Shown one piece after another: positions 9,632-18,193 of a stretch of DNA of 64,000 bases (position 1 is the first letter of the stretch; every line of letters starts with the position of its first letter). The DNA lies in the NCBI GenBank assembly GCA_002292285.1, contig DBBP01000021.1, positions 1 to 64,000 on the forward strand, read 5' to 3'. The notes under the pieces are model-generated. The model saw only the letters and a list, made by a program, of their open reading frames with translations, had not been told where the DNA came from and did no database searches. The stretch comes from Proteobacteria bacterium UBA981 (GTDB lineage: Bacteria; Pseudomonadota; Gammaproteobacteria; Ga0077536). Made by a program: the position numbers and the translations under genes.

Positions 9632-10939
9632 TCAGAAATCGCGCGCCCAGCTCAAATCCAGCCCATGCTCATAAATCGACCCATGCACGGTAGACCCGAA
9701 AAACTCGGAGTCCCGGTCTCGGTTGGTTGTTTTAAACGTGGCCATATAAGCGCAGGTAAATTCACCGAAGCGCGCGGTCTTCCAGCTTGCACCCACGGTC
9801 AGGTGGTCGTTGACCGTAGCCGGGGCAACAATATTGATCAGGGTTTCACGATTAGGGATCTGACTTGAGGCGTGGTTCCAACCCGAGCGTAGAATAATCG
9901 CCTCGTTGAGCTGGAATACGAAGCCAAGCTTGAATACGGATTGGTCAATCCAACCAAAACCGATACCGTTGGATCCGCCCAAAAGCCGATCCCCGGTGAT
10001 GACGCCGAGCAGCTCGGCCTGGGTTGGCCCCGGATTGGCAAGGGCTTCGATATCGCCCCACAGGATTTGCTGATAATCGAACACCATCTCTAAGCGCGGC
10101 GTCATATTCAATGCAACGCCGACACTCCAATGTGGTGGTGCATCGTGATCGCCATTTTCCGCCAGCAACCCGTTGTAGCCCGTCGCCTCACCGGTCCAGA
10201 TGCGACTGGTGTACTGCGCCCCCATGCTGATTCGCTCATGCACCTGTCCCAGCCAACCGACCCGAAAACCACCGCCAAAAGTGTAGTCCGTCGTGCGCCC
10301 GGTCAGGCTCGTCGAATCGGATGAGATCGCCGCAAAAGATTCCAGTCCGCGCGCACTGAAACGCTGGATGGAGGCCAGTGGGGACAGGCCAATACTGTGG
10401 TCGGGATGGAATTGCCACGACACCGTCGGCGCGAAAAACAGTTGCGAGAAATCGAGGCCCAGCTTGCCGCGGCCGGGAAAGCCGGGATCGCCCGGGCGGA
10501 GTCCCTGGATACGCGCCGCAGCTTCGTCGTAGAACGCCTTACCGTAGGTGGTGTTGATGCCGCCATTGGCATACATCGCAACACCGACCGCGATGTCATC
10601 AGAGATGCCTCGACGCCAGCCGAAGTTCGGCACCAGAAACAGATCGCGCTGAGAGCGGTCTTGTACGACCGTGTCGCAGGCGCCAATACCACGGCAATCG
10701 ATGCGCGCGTCGCGAATCGCAAACAGGATTCGTGCGCCGACATCGATGCCATCAGCCACTTTGCTGATCCCGGCCGGGTTGCTCGCTGCGATCAGACGAT
10801 CTTGCGGGTAGGCGACGCCTGCACCCCCAATTCCTATCGACTTTGCGCCATAACCGATCATGAAGTAGCCGTCCGTTGCGAGGACCGGAGCAACTCCAAG
10901 CAGTAGGCCGATAAAGATTGTTTTTCTGATAAAATTCAT
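9632..10939 (-). CDS. OmpP1/FadL-family outer membrane transporter
   Basis: This 435-residue beta-barrel porin of the FadL family takes up hydrophobic compounds such as long-chain fatty acids, aromatics or steroids. A signal peptide (MNFIRKTIFIGLLLGVAPVLA) precedes DGYFMIGYGAKSIGIGGAGVA, the conserved N-terminal plug motif. Middle and C-terminal stretches alternate in the way expected for beta strands, for example PRLEMVFDYQQILWGDIEAL. The C-terminus ends in LDLSWARDF with terminal Phe, the outer-membrane assembly signal. Its position beside monooxygenases suggests it imports their hydrophobic substrate; that is inference. Confidence 0.9.
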   Translation of the reverse strand: MNFIRKTIFIGLLLGVAPVLATDGYFMIGYGAKSIGIGGAGVAYPQDRLIAASNPAGISKVADGIDVGARILFAIRDARIDCRGIGACDTVVQDRSQRDLFLVPNFGWRRGISDDIAVGVAMYANGGINTTYGKAFYDEAAARIQGLRPGDPGFPGRGKLGLDFSQLFFAPTVSWQFHPDHSIGLSPLASIQRFSARGLESFAAISSDSTSLTGRTTDYTFGGGFRVGWLGQVHERISMGAQYTSRIWTGEATGYNGLLAENGDHDAPPHWSVGVALNMTPRLEMVFDYQQILWGDIEALANPGPTQAELLGVITGDRLLGGSNGIGFGWIDQSVFKLGFVFQLNEAIILRSGWNHASSQIPNRETLINIVAPATVNDHLTVGASWKTARFGEFTCAYMATFKTTNRDRDSEFFGSTVHGSIYEHGLDLSWARDF

Positions 10940-11260
10940 ATGATTACAACTTTTATCTAATAATATACTTTAAATAATAGCAGAATAATCATGCAACCAC
11001 CCGAATGGCGCCTCGGCGGGCCGCGCAGTGGTGTTTCGCTGGTGTCACGGCGGCAGCAAGCGCTAGGGCTAAGAATCCGTTTCGACACCTGACCAGAACC
11101 TTTTCTCGCCGCACGTTTCCATTCCCTGTGCACGCCGCAATTACGTTTTGATGATTTGGCGGTCGTGGCGACGAGGACTGTTCGAAATACGCTGTTATCC
11201 ATAGTTCGATGGCCGGTGCTAGCATCAACACGAACAATTGTCTGAGAGGTGCCAACACTA
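10940..11260. other. AT-rich divergent promoter region
   Basis: The region lies between the FadL gene and the Baeyer-Villiger-type monooxygenase gene. The 40 bases next to the FadL start are strongly AT-rich (TAATAATATACTTTAAATAATAG) compared with the surroundings, which suits a promoter. No gene is recognised. Confidence 0.35.
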
Positions 11261-12874
11261 ATGACGAAATCGACTAGTGGCTCGAATACCTATGATGCGA
11301 TCGTCATCGGCGCCGGTATCTCCGGGATGTATTTCGTTCATCGCCTGCGCGCGATGGGTATGACGGTGCGTGTATTCGAAGCCGGCTCTGGGGTCGGCGG
11401 CACCTGGTATTGGAACCGCTATCCCGGCGCGCGCTTCGACTCCGAGAGTTACTCCTACGGTTACTCGTTCTCGCAGGAACTTCTCGATGAATGGGAATGG
11501 AGCGAACACTTCGCGCCCCAACCGGAGACGTTGCGCTATTTGAACTACGTTGCCGACAAATTCGATCTCCGCCGCGACATCGAATTCAACGCGCGCGTTA
11601 AATCAGCGCGCTACGACTCCCAGGCGCAAGACTGGACGATTGAAACCGAGAACGGTAAAAGCGCATCGGCGCCGTTCCTGTTGCAAGCGATGGGGTGTTT
11701 GTCCGCGCCGTATATCCCCGAGATCGCCGGATTTGAGTCGTTCAATGGGGATAGCTGGCATACCTCGACCTGGCCTCATGAATCCGTAGACTTAAGCGAC
11801 AAACGCGTCGGCGTTATCGGCACCGGCGCGACTGCCGTACAAATGATCACCGAGATCGCAAAGAACGTCGGCGATTTGACTGTCTTTCAGCGCACCCCGA
11901 ATTATTGCAAACCCTTGCGCAATGGCCCGATAACCGCTGCAGAGCAAGCGGAGATAAAAGCCAACTACGCGGAGACATTCGAACGTTGTAACAACACCTT
12001 TGGCGGTTTCGTGCACGGAGCAGACGAGCGCTGCGCATTCGATGTGAGCGAGGAGGAACGCCTCGCGTTCTATGAAGAGCTGTGGGCGGGGAAAGGATTT
12101 TCATTTTGGTTAGGTAATTTCAGCGACATCCTCAGCGACGAAAAAGCAAACGAGACAGTTGGTGCATTCGTGCGCGAGAAAATTCGCGCACGTCTTGATG
12201 ATCCGGCAGTCGCCGATTTGCTCGTCCCGACGGACCATTTGTTCGGTACCAAGCGCCAACCGATGGAAAGCGGTTACTACGAAGCCTACAACCGGCCTAA
12301 CGTGCACTTAATCGATTTACATGAAACGCCAATCGAATGTTTCACCGAGCAAGGTCTTAAAACCAGCGGCGCGAGCTACGCATTTGATATCGTGATCTTC
12401 GCAACCGGTTTTGATGCGGTGACCGGCGCCCTGAATCGCGTCGATATTCGCGGCGAAGATGACCACGCGCTGAAAGATAAACGGGATGACGGACCGAGCG
12501 CCTATCTCGGTATGAGCACCACGGGTTTCCCAAATATGTTTATCACTGGTGGTCCGCACAACTCATCGAGCTTTTGCAATATCCCCCGCTGTCTGGAACA
12601 GAACGTCGAATGGATTACAGACTGCATCGCCTATATGCGCGAGCACGGCTATTCGCGTATTGAGGCTACCGACACCGCCGAAGCGGCATGGACGCAACAT
12701 GTACTCGAATCTGCCGATGAAACGTTACTCACTAAAACTGATTCGTGGTTCATGGGCGCGAATATTCCAGGCAAAAAGCGTGTGTTTCTGAACTACGTCG
12801 GTGGCGTCCCGACGTTTCGAGCGAAGTGCGCAGAAGTCGCGGGCCAGGACTACGCAGGATTTGTGTTGTCGTAG
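11261..12874 (+). CDS. Flavin-containing (Baeyer-Villiger-type) monooxygenase
   Basis: This 537-residue class B flavoprotein monooxygenase uses FAD and NADPH. The first dinucleotide fold is at residues 11-22 (AIVIGAGISG) and the second at about residue 190 (VGVIGTGATAVQM). The Baeyer-Villiger fingerprint FxGxxxHxxxWP is present as FNGDSWHTSTWP. The motif GGTWYWNRYPGARFDSESY is also typical. The start at ATG 11261 is preceded by GAGAGG; a GTG at 11249 lies inside that binding site. It would insert oxygen next to a ketone, giving an ester or lactone. It sits opposite the FadL gene and just upstream of the nitrile hydratase-like operon. Confidence 0.9.
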   Translation: MTKSTSGSNTYDAIVIGAGISGMYFVHRLRAMGMTVRVFEAGSGVGGTWYWNRYPGARFDSESYSYGYSFSQELLDEWEWSEHFAPQPETLRYLNYVADKFDLRRDIEFNARVKSARYDSQAQDWTIETENGKSASAPFLLQAMGCLSAPYIPEIAGFESFNGDSWHTSTWPHESVDLSDKRVGVIGTGATAVQMITEIAKNVGDLTVFQRTPNYCKPLRNGPITAAEQAEIKANYAETFERCNNTFGGFVHGADERCAFDVSEEERLAFYEELWAGKGFSFWLGNFSDILSDEKANETVGAFVREKIRARLDDPAVADLLVPTDHLFGTKRQPMESGYYEAYNRPNVHLIDLHETPIECFTEQGLKTSGASYAFDIVIFATGFDAVTGALNRVDIRGEDDHALKDKRDDGPSAYLGMSTTGFPNMFITGGPHNSSSFCNIPRCLEQNVEWITDCIAYMREHGYSRIEATDTAEAAWTQHVLESADETLLTKTDSWFMGANIPGKKRVFLNYVGGVPTFRAKCAEVAGQDYAGFVLS

Positions 12875-12952
12875 CCACGCTGCGACCAACACGGTCATGC
12901 GTTACACCATCTGCGTATTGCCAAGCGCGAAGTACACGCGTTTAATCATGTG

Positions 12953-13279
12953 ATGAAACAGCCTTCCAAACCCCACGACGTCGGCGGCCTCGCTGGCGGA
13001 CCCATTGACCCAGGCGAACACGATATCGCCTATTGGGAATGGCAAATCGATGCGATGATTCGTCTGGCCCTAAAAAAGGGGCTGATTTCGGACTTCGCGG
13101 AAATGCGCGACGGCATAGAACGCCTTGCGCCAGAAGATTACGAACGTCTGAATTACTACGAGCGCTGGGCAACATCGTTGGCGCACACGCTCCTTGGTAA
13201 AGGCGTTGTATCGCGTGAGGCACTTGATGCCAAAGTCGCGGAGATCCGCGCGCGCCAATCCGCCGAGGCGTCACAGTGA
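12953..13279 (+). CDS. Nitrile hydratase beta N-terminal-half subunit (thiocyanate hydrolase ScnB-like)
   Basis: This 108-residue protein corresponds to the N-terminal half of nitrile hydratase beta. It carries HDVGGLAGGPI near the start and RLNYYERWATSLAHTLLGKGVV in the middle, which match the beta N-terminal domain including the YYERW motif. The C-terminal half is a separate gene directly downstream, overlapping by GTGA. In thiocyanate hydrolase the same split exists (ScnB = N-half, ScnA = C-half) and the gene order is the same. A GTG at 12950 is an alternative start. The presence of HDVGG argues for a structural subunit rather than an activator protein. Cytoplasmic. Confidence 0.8.
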   Translation: MKQPSKPHDVGGLAGGPIDPGEHDIAYWEWQIDAMIRLALKKGLISDFAEMRDGIERLAPEDYERLNYYERWATSLAHTLLGKGVVSREALDAKVAEIRARQSAEASQ

Positions 13280-13563
13280 GTGAACCCCGGTTTGCATTGG
13301 GTCAGCGTGTGCGCATTGCCGCACGCGATGTGGCTGTGCATCACCGCGTACCGGCGTACGCACAAGGGCACGTCGGTACAGTCGAGAGAATCTGTGGCCT
13401 GTACGGGCAGCCAGAAACCTATATCCATGGCGACGGACAACCCTTCACTCGACTCTATCGGATAAGCCTCGCACAAACCGATTTGTGGCCAGACTACAGC
13501 GGCAGTTCGCGAGACCGCCTCGACATAGAAATTTTTGAACATTGGCTGGAAGCAAGCTCATGA
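13276..13563 (+). CDS. Nitrile hydratase beta C-terminal-half subunit (thiocyanate hydrolase ScnA-like)
   Basis: This 95-residue protein matches the SH3-like C-terminal domain of nitrile hydratase beta. It begins EPRFALGQRVRIAARD, then HHRVPAYAQGHVGTVERICG, and ends YRISLAQTDLWPDYSG-x10-IEIFEHWLE. The HxRxPxYxxGxxG pattern is diagnostic for the domain. It starts with GTG at 13276, overlapping the upstream stop by four bases (GTGA), and its stop overlaps the start of the catalytic subunit (ATGA). Translation of the three subunits is therefore probably coupled. It would form one structural part of the heteromeric hydratase. Confidence 0.8.
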   Translation: MSEPRFALGQRVRIAARDVAVHHRVPAYAQGHVGTVERICGLYGQPETYIHGDGQPFTRLYRISLAQTDLWPDYSGSSRDRLDIEIFEHWLEASS

Positions 13564-14201
13564 GCGACCACCACGACCATGATCACGCGCGCACGTTTCA
13601 ACCCGACCATACCGAACCGACCAGCGATGCCGCATTGCTCGGCCTTGCCCTGCGCGAGTTATTAATCAGCGACGGACATTACACGGCACAAGAAGAGCTC
13701 AGGATGATGGACGCGATGCAAAAAGCGTCCCCGCATAACGGCGCGCTGCTGGCTGCTCGGGCGTGGACAGACCCCGATTTCAAACATCGCTTACTCAATG
13801 ACGGCGCGAATGCGATCAAGGAAATGGGCTTCAACCTGCTGCCGATTGAGTTCACCGTGCATGAGAATACCGACAGTACACACAATGTCATCGTGTGTAC
13901 TTTGTGCTCGTGTTACCCGCGCGGCCTGCTCGGCATGTCACCTGCCTGGTACAAGTCGAAAAATTATCGCGCACGAGTCGTTCGCGAGCCGCGCACGGTG
14001 TTGAAAGAATTTGGTGTGCAGCTCGGCAACGATGTAGAAGTTCGTGTGCACGACTCAACGGCGGAGCTACGCTACATGGTGCTACCGCAACGACCTCGGG
14101 GGACCGAGGGTTGGAGCGCCGAGCAGCTCGCGGCCGTGGTGACCCGCGATGCGCTCATCGGCACCCAGCGTGACCTCGATATCAACGCGGTCGCCGACTG
14201 A
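13560..14201 (+). CDS. Nitrile hydratase alpha / thiocyanate hydrolase gamma-like catalytic subunit
   Basis: This 213-residue catalytic subunit contains the metal claw VCTLCSC (C113, C116, C118). The CTLCSC variant is the cobalt-type sequence; iron enzymes have CSLCSC. Flanking residues (SCYPRGLLGMSPAWYKSKNYRARVVREPR) and the C-terminal GTEGWSAEQLAAVVTRDALIG match the family. The N-terminus is His/Asp-rich (MSDHHDHDHA), as in the thiocyanate hydrolase gamma chain. The ATG at 13560 overlaps the upstream stop. Reaction: hydration of a nitrile to an amide, or of thiocyanate to carbonyl sulfide and ammonia; sequence alone does not decide. No metallochaperone or activator gene is adjacent. Confidence 0.85.
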   Translation: MSDHHDHDHARTFQPDHTEPTSDAALLGLALRELLISDGHYTAQEELRMMDAMQKASPHNGALLAARAWTDPDFKHRLLNDGANAIKEMGFNLLPIEFTVHENTDSTHNVIVCTLCSCYPRGLLGMSPAWYKSKNYRARVVREPRTVLKEFGVQLGNDVEVRVHDSTAELRYMVLPQRPRGTEGWSAEQLAAVVTRDALIGTQRDLDINAVAD

Positions 14202-14289
14202 ACAAAAACACGCGAATTCCTCGGCGACTTTAGCTCCGGGATTTAAAACGCCCGAAGGTTGCCGCCAATCCCGACCACTTCACCGCGTC

Positions 14290-14706
14290 TTATTCCCCGG
14301 ATGAGATCGGATCAAGGCGTACAAAACGCCGCGGCGGGAAGCCCGTCAAAAAGCGGAACGTCAGGCTATGTGGATGCGCATTGCGCACACGGTCTCGCTC
14401 GGCGCCATCGATGGGCACCGCGGTATGTGCCCTCGGTTCACCCGTTGTGTCGGCAACCATCACATGCGGATTTTCCAACGCCTGGTGGTACCACGCGCGT
14501 GGCCAGTGATTCGCAGAGATGTACAGCTTGCCGGCAGAGTCGAGACGACTGACAACACGCGGGTGAGCGACGCCATCATCACCGGTCGTCGTAATAATCA
14601 GCGAGGTTTGGCCAGCCGGTTGCGCATACCCCAACCAGGTTTCAAACCCGACCACGGCCAGCACGTACACAAACGATAACCCGATCAACACTTTACTTGC
14701 TTTCAT
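14290..14706 (-). CDS. Membrane-anchored split-barrel (DUF385 / F420-type nitroreductase-like) protein
   Basis: This 138-residue protein has one N-terminal membrane anchor (VLIGLSFVYVLAVVGF) followed by a split beta-barrel flavin-binding domain. SLIITTTGDDGVAHPRVVSR, LYISANHWPRAWYHQALENP and a final RLDP resemble the deazaflavin-dependent nitroreductase family (DUF385). The cofactor may be FMN, F420 or haem; I cannot tell. GGAG lies 6 bases upstream of the ATG at 14706. It follows the SDR gene on the same strand after 20 bases and is probably in one operon with it. Confidence 0.65.
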   Translation of the reverse strand: MKASKVLIGLSFVYVLAVVGFETWLGYAQPAGQTSLIITTTGDDGVAHPRVVSRLDSAGKLYISANHWPRAWYHQALENPHVMVADTTGEPRAHTAVPIDGAERDRVRNAHPHSLTFRFLTGFPPRRFVRLDPISSGE

Positions 14707-14726
14707 GCTCTGCTCCGTTGCTGATG

Positions 14727-15743
14727 TCAGCTGCGTAACTGCTCGATCACACGCGTCTCAATGTCGAAATCCCACGACATATTCCACAATGGGTCGTTCA
14801 TCGGTGCTTGCATCCGATCATGCCCATTGGCCATAAACCACTCATACGTTTGCTGATGTCCGGCTGCGAAATCAAACTCGGGCTCGAAACCGAGTAGGCG
14901 GCGCGCCTTGTCGATGCTCAACATCGAATGCAGAATTTTCTGAAAGCGATGATTGAATGGTAAGGGTGATTCAATTTGCTCAAGTACAGCGTCCGGGACC
15001 ATGACGATATCGGGCTCAACACCGACAATAGCGCCGATAGTCTTCACGTAGTGGCTAGCGGTAACGGAATCTGCGGTGATGTTAAAAATTTCGCCGACAG
15101 CGCGTGGTTGTTCTGCGGCCAGTACCATGGCGCGAGCCAAATCCGCAGCATGCCCATAAGGGAAGCTGACCAGTCCGTCGTGCGGTAGCAATACCGGACG
15201 CCGCTGCAGCAAACGCAGGAACATCGCCATCTCGCCGTCGGGAATGTTGTTGTGCGGGCCATACACTGCAGCGGGTCGCACGACGGTGTAACGGAAACCA
15301 GTTTGCTCGCGACGCTCGGCGAGCTGGCGTTCTACCGTGGCTTTGTGTCCACCATAGCGCGTCGGTCGGGAGCGCGAAGTCGGCAAAGTCTCAGTCCACG
15401 GGAAGGCCCCGTTGCCGATTCGGTAGGCGGCAATCGAACTGACGAACAAATACATCCCGCAACGACCATCGAGGAAATCGACCAGTGCAGCAATCTGCTC
15501 AGCACTGGTCACTTGCTGAGATGCGCTGACGTCATAGACCACATCCCATTCCCGATCGGCCAGAACCTTGATCATCGACGCGTGATCCTTGCGGTCGGCA
15601 ATAAGCTGTTCGACGCCCGCTGGCGGCGCATTGCCACCTCGATTCAAAACCGTGACTTCGTCACCGCGCGCGAGCAGGTACTCGACCAGGTGGCGGCCGA
15701 TGAATACCGTACCGCCCAGCACCAGCGCCCGCGCGCCGCTCAC
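14727..15743 (-). CDS. NAD-dependent epimerase/dehydratase-family (extended SDR) protein
   Basis: This 338-residue extended short-chain dehydrogenase has the nucleotide-binding motif LVLGGTVFIGRHLVEYLL at the N-terminus and VVRPAAVYGPHN in the middle. The conserved YxxxK of the family appears as RYGGHKATVERQL, i.e. the Tyr and Lys are both present. The group resembles the atypical SDRs related to plant CSP41. The start is GTG 15743 with GGGAG upstream. Its substrate is unknown. It precedes the split-barrel protein gene by 20 bases. Confidence 0.8.
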   Translation of the reverse strand: MSGARALVLGGTVFIGRHLVEYLLARGDEVTVLNRGGNAPPAGVEQLIADRKDHASMIKVLADREWDVVYDVSASQQVTSAEQIAALVDFLDGRCGMYLFVSSIAAYRIGNGAFPWTETLPTSRSRPTRYGGHKATVERQLAERREQTGFRYTVVRPAAVYGPHNNIPDGEMAMFLRLLQRRPVLLPHDGLVSFPYGHAADLARAMVLAAEQPRAVGEIFNITADSVTASHYVKTIGAIVGVEPDIVMVPDAVLEQIESPLPFNHRFQKILHSMLSIDKARRLLGFEPEFDFAAGHQQTYEWFMANGHDRMQAPMNDPLWNMSWDFDIETRVIEQLRS

Positions 15744-15927
15744 GAACGGCTCCCGCGCGATGACCGGGTCACGCCCAAATTGTCTTCCAACTTATCCAAC
15801 CCATCGACTCCATTGATATGTTGCCTATCCTTATCGATGGCTATCCGGGCCACCGCGCCGTGCGTGCCTGGGTGTCTTTCGCTTGAGGACAGCAATCGTT
15901 ACGTTCCAAAACCCCGGCGCATCGGGG

Positions 15928-17904
15928 TTACGGTGCAGCTTTGAGAGCGAATGCCATTAGGTGATCGGTGGACTCAGTCAAACCGGCCCAATGTCCACCG
16001 ACCGCGAGCACCACAAACTGACGCGGATCAGAAGCCGTGCGGTAGCTCATCGGTACCGATGCGGCCTGGCTGGGCAAGCGTAGCTTTAGCAGCTCCGCGC
16101 CATCGGCCGCCGCGTAAACGCGCAGATAGTGATCGACTGTCGCAGCGATAAATATCAAACCTGAGCGGGTCAGCAGCGGCCCACCGAATCCGGGCGAACC
16201 CTCAAAGAACCGCCCGACCACCGGTAGGGCATCGGCGAGCGTCCCCAGCGGCACCTGCCAGAGCTTGTCCCCCGAAATCAGGTCTATCGCAGAAAGTGTC
16301 GCCCACGGGGGTGCGGAACAAGGCGCCCCCAACGGTGAATTCAGGACGTCCATGGTGACGCAGTAAGGTGTGCCAAGTTGCGGTAGCTCGCGGCCGCTCT
16401 TGCCGCACTGCGCGCGCGGAATAAGCTTTGCGACAATCGGCAAGTGCACGGTGTTGGCGATAAGAATTTTGCGTTGCGGATCGATCGCAGGCGAACCCCA
16501 GTTGTTGCCGCCGGTCGGTGCCGGATACAGAACAGTACCGGTTTCGCTGATTGGGGTGTAGATCGGGCCGCTGTCGAGGCCGGCAATCTTGTCGCGGCAT
16601 TGACCGCGGTCCCAGAACGTCAGGCCCCAGGCGTCTTGCGGGCCGAAATCGAGTGCGTGCAGATGATCGGGCTTGAGCGGAAACGGTTGGGTAGGCGCCA
16701 GATACTCACCAGCGACTGCGCCCTTCTGTGGCACCGATCGTTGCTCAATCGGAAATAAGGACTCACCATTGCGCCGGTCCAGCACCCACGTCATGCCCAT
16801 CTTGGTCATTTGAACCAACGCCGGTACGGTTCTGCCTTCGAGATCCAAATCGACCAGCGTGGGTTGCGACGGTACGTCGAAATCCCAGATGTCGTGATGA
16901 ACAGTCTGCACGTGCCAGTCTACTTCGCCGCTACTCGCATCCAGTGCCACCACGGAGCTCGAATAGTGGTCGAGATGGCCCTCGCGATGGCCACCATAGT
17001 AGTCCGGTGAACTGTTGCCGGTTGGGACATAGACGCGATTGAGTTTTTCATCGACGGTGATGACCGACCACACGTTGGTGGTCCCGCGCACATAGTGACC
17101 TTCCGCGTCGACCGCTGGCCGCCCCGGCGCGACCGGATTCCACGCCCAGCGTTGTTCACCACTGCGCAGATCGAATGCTCGCACAACGCCGGCCGGCACC
17201 TGGGTATCCCAGGCGTCGAGAACGAACGCGCCAGTCACCAGCAGACCGTTGATAATCGCCGGCGGGCTCGTGATTGCATACGCACGTGCTTCGTGCGGAC
17301 CGATGTTTGCCGCCAGTTCAATCTGTCCGTCATCAGAAAAGTCATCGCAGCGTTGCCCGGTCTCACCGTCGAGCGCAATGATGCGTGCGTCCAATGTTGG
17401 TGCGTAGATGCGCAACCGACAAGCCGCGCCCTTCGGACGTTCAGGGTCAACCCAACTCGACACGCCGCGGCAGTTCGTCAGCAGCCGTTTGCTCATATCG
17501 ACTTGCGGGTCGAACATCCAGACTTCCGCGCCGGTAGCTGGGTTCAGGGCAAATACCCGATTGAACGGGGTGCAGTAAAAGAGCTTGTCTTCTACCACGA
17601 TAGGCGTGGCCTGGAACGCGCTCGCGGGTAACATTTTGTCGAGATCAAAGTCTGTTGCATTGGCGGCCGGCCCCTGCCTGACATCACCAGAGCGATGCAC
17701 CCAGGCGAGTTCCAGAGAATCGACGTTTGCGGCTGTAATTTGTGCCAGCGGCGTGTAATGACCGCCACCCGCAGTCCCGCCCCATGCCGGCCAATCGGTC
17801 TCGGGCGCTTGTTCCAGCACCGTCGGCTCGATTGAACGCTCGCAGCCAGCGCCGAACAGGAGAGCGCTAACCAGCAAAGCGCTTAACGTGATTGTGCGAG
17901 ACAT
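15928..17904 (-). CDS. PQQ-dependent (quinoprotein) dehydrogenase, exported
   Basis: This 658-residue protein is an eight-bladed beta-propeller quinoprotein dehydrogenase of the glucose/alcohol type. It shows tryptophan-docking features: DWPAWGGTAGGGHYTPLAQI at the N-terminus, VGRFFEGSPGFGGPLLTRSGLIFIAAT near the end, and several GxxxW repeats. The ATG at 17904 has GGGAGG upstream and yields a signal peptide ending in a lipobox-like GAGC, so it is probably a periplasmic lipoprotein. An open frame extends 91 codons further upstream but looks non-coding. It would oxidise a sugar or alcohol and pass electrons to the respiratory chain. Confidence 0.9.
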   Translation of the reverse strand: MSRTITLSALLVSALLFGAGCERSIEPTVLEQAPETDWPAWGGTAGGGHYTPLAQITAANVDSLELAWVHRSGDVRQGPAANATDFDLDKMLPASAFQATPIVVEDKLFYCTPFNRVFALNPATGAEVWMFDPQVDMSKRLLTNCRGVSSWVDPERPKGAACRLRIYAPTLDARIIALDGETGQRCDDFSDDGQIELAANIGPHEARAYAITSPPAIINGLLVTGAFVLDAWDTQVPAGVVRAFDLRSGEQRWAWNPVAPGRPAVDAEGHYVRGTTNVWSVITVDEKLNRVYVPTGNSSPDYYGGHREGHLDHYSSSVVALDASSGEVDWHVQTVHHDIWDFDVPSQPTLVDLDLEGRTVPALVQMTKMGMTWVLDRRNGESLFPIEQRSVPQKGAVAGEYLAPTQPFPLKPDHLHALDFGPQDAWGLTFWDRGQCRDKIAGLDSGPIYTPISETGTVLYPAPTGGNNWGSPAIDPQRKILIANTVHLPIVAKLIPRAQCGKSGRELPQLGTPYCVTMDVLNSPLGAPCSAPPWATLSAIDLISGDKLWQVPLGTLADALPVVGRFFEGSPGFGGPLLTRSGLIFIAATVDHYLRVYAAADGAELLKLRLPSQAASVPMSYRTASDPRQFVVLAVGGHWAGLTESTDHLMAFALKAAP

Positions 17905-18193
17905 GTGTGGTGTCCTCCCTGCCAAGTTGAGTATACGGCGGATCCCGGAATCCAATAAGCTTGCCGCCCCCGCCGACGCGAGCTCCACTGGAAAAGTCGA
18001 TTTGCGCCAGGCGGCCAAACAACGGGTTTTTCGAGACAACGCCCTCGTGAGGCTTACCCGGCAACTTTGCACCAAACACGAATTCCCGCAAAGATAACTC
18101 GACCCGCATAACGGTCCGCTGCGTGCTGACACGGCAGCGCAGGTGATGTCGGTATACTGCCCCACTGTAGTGCCCATTCACGTACCCGAGAAC

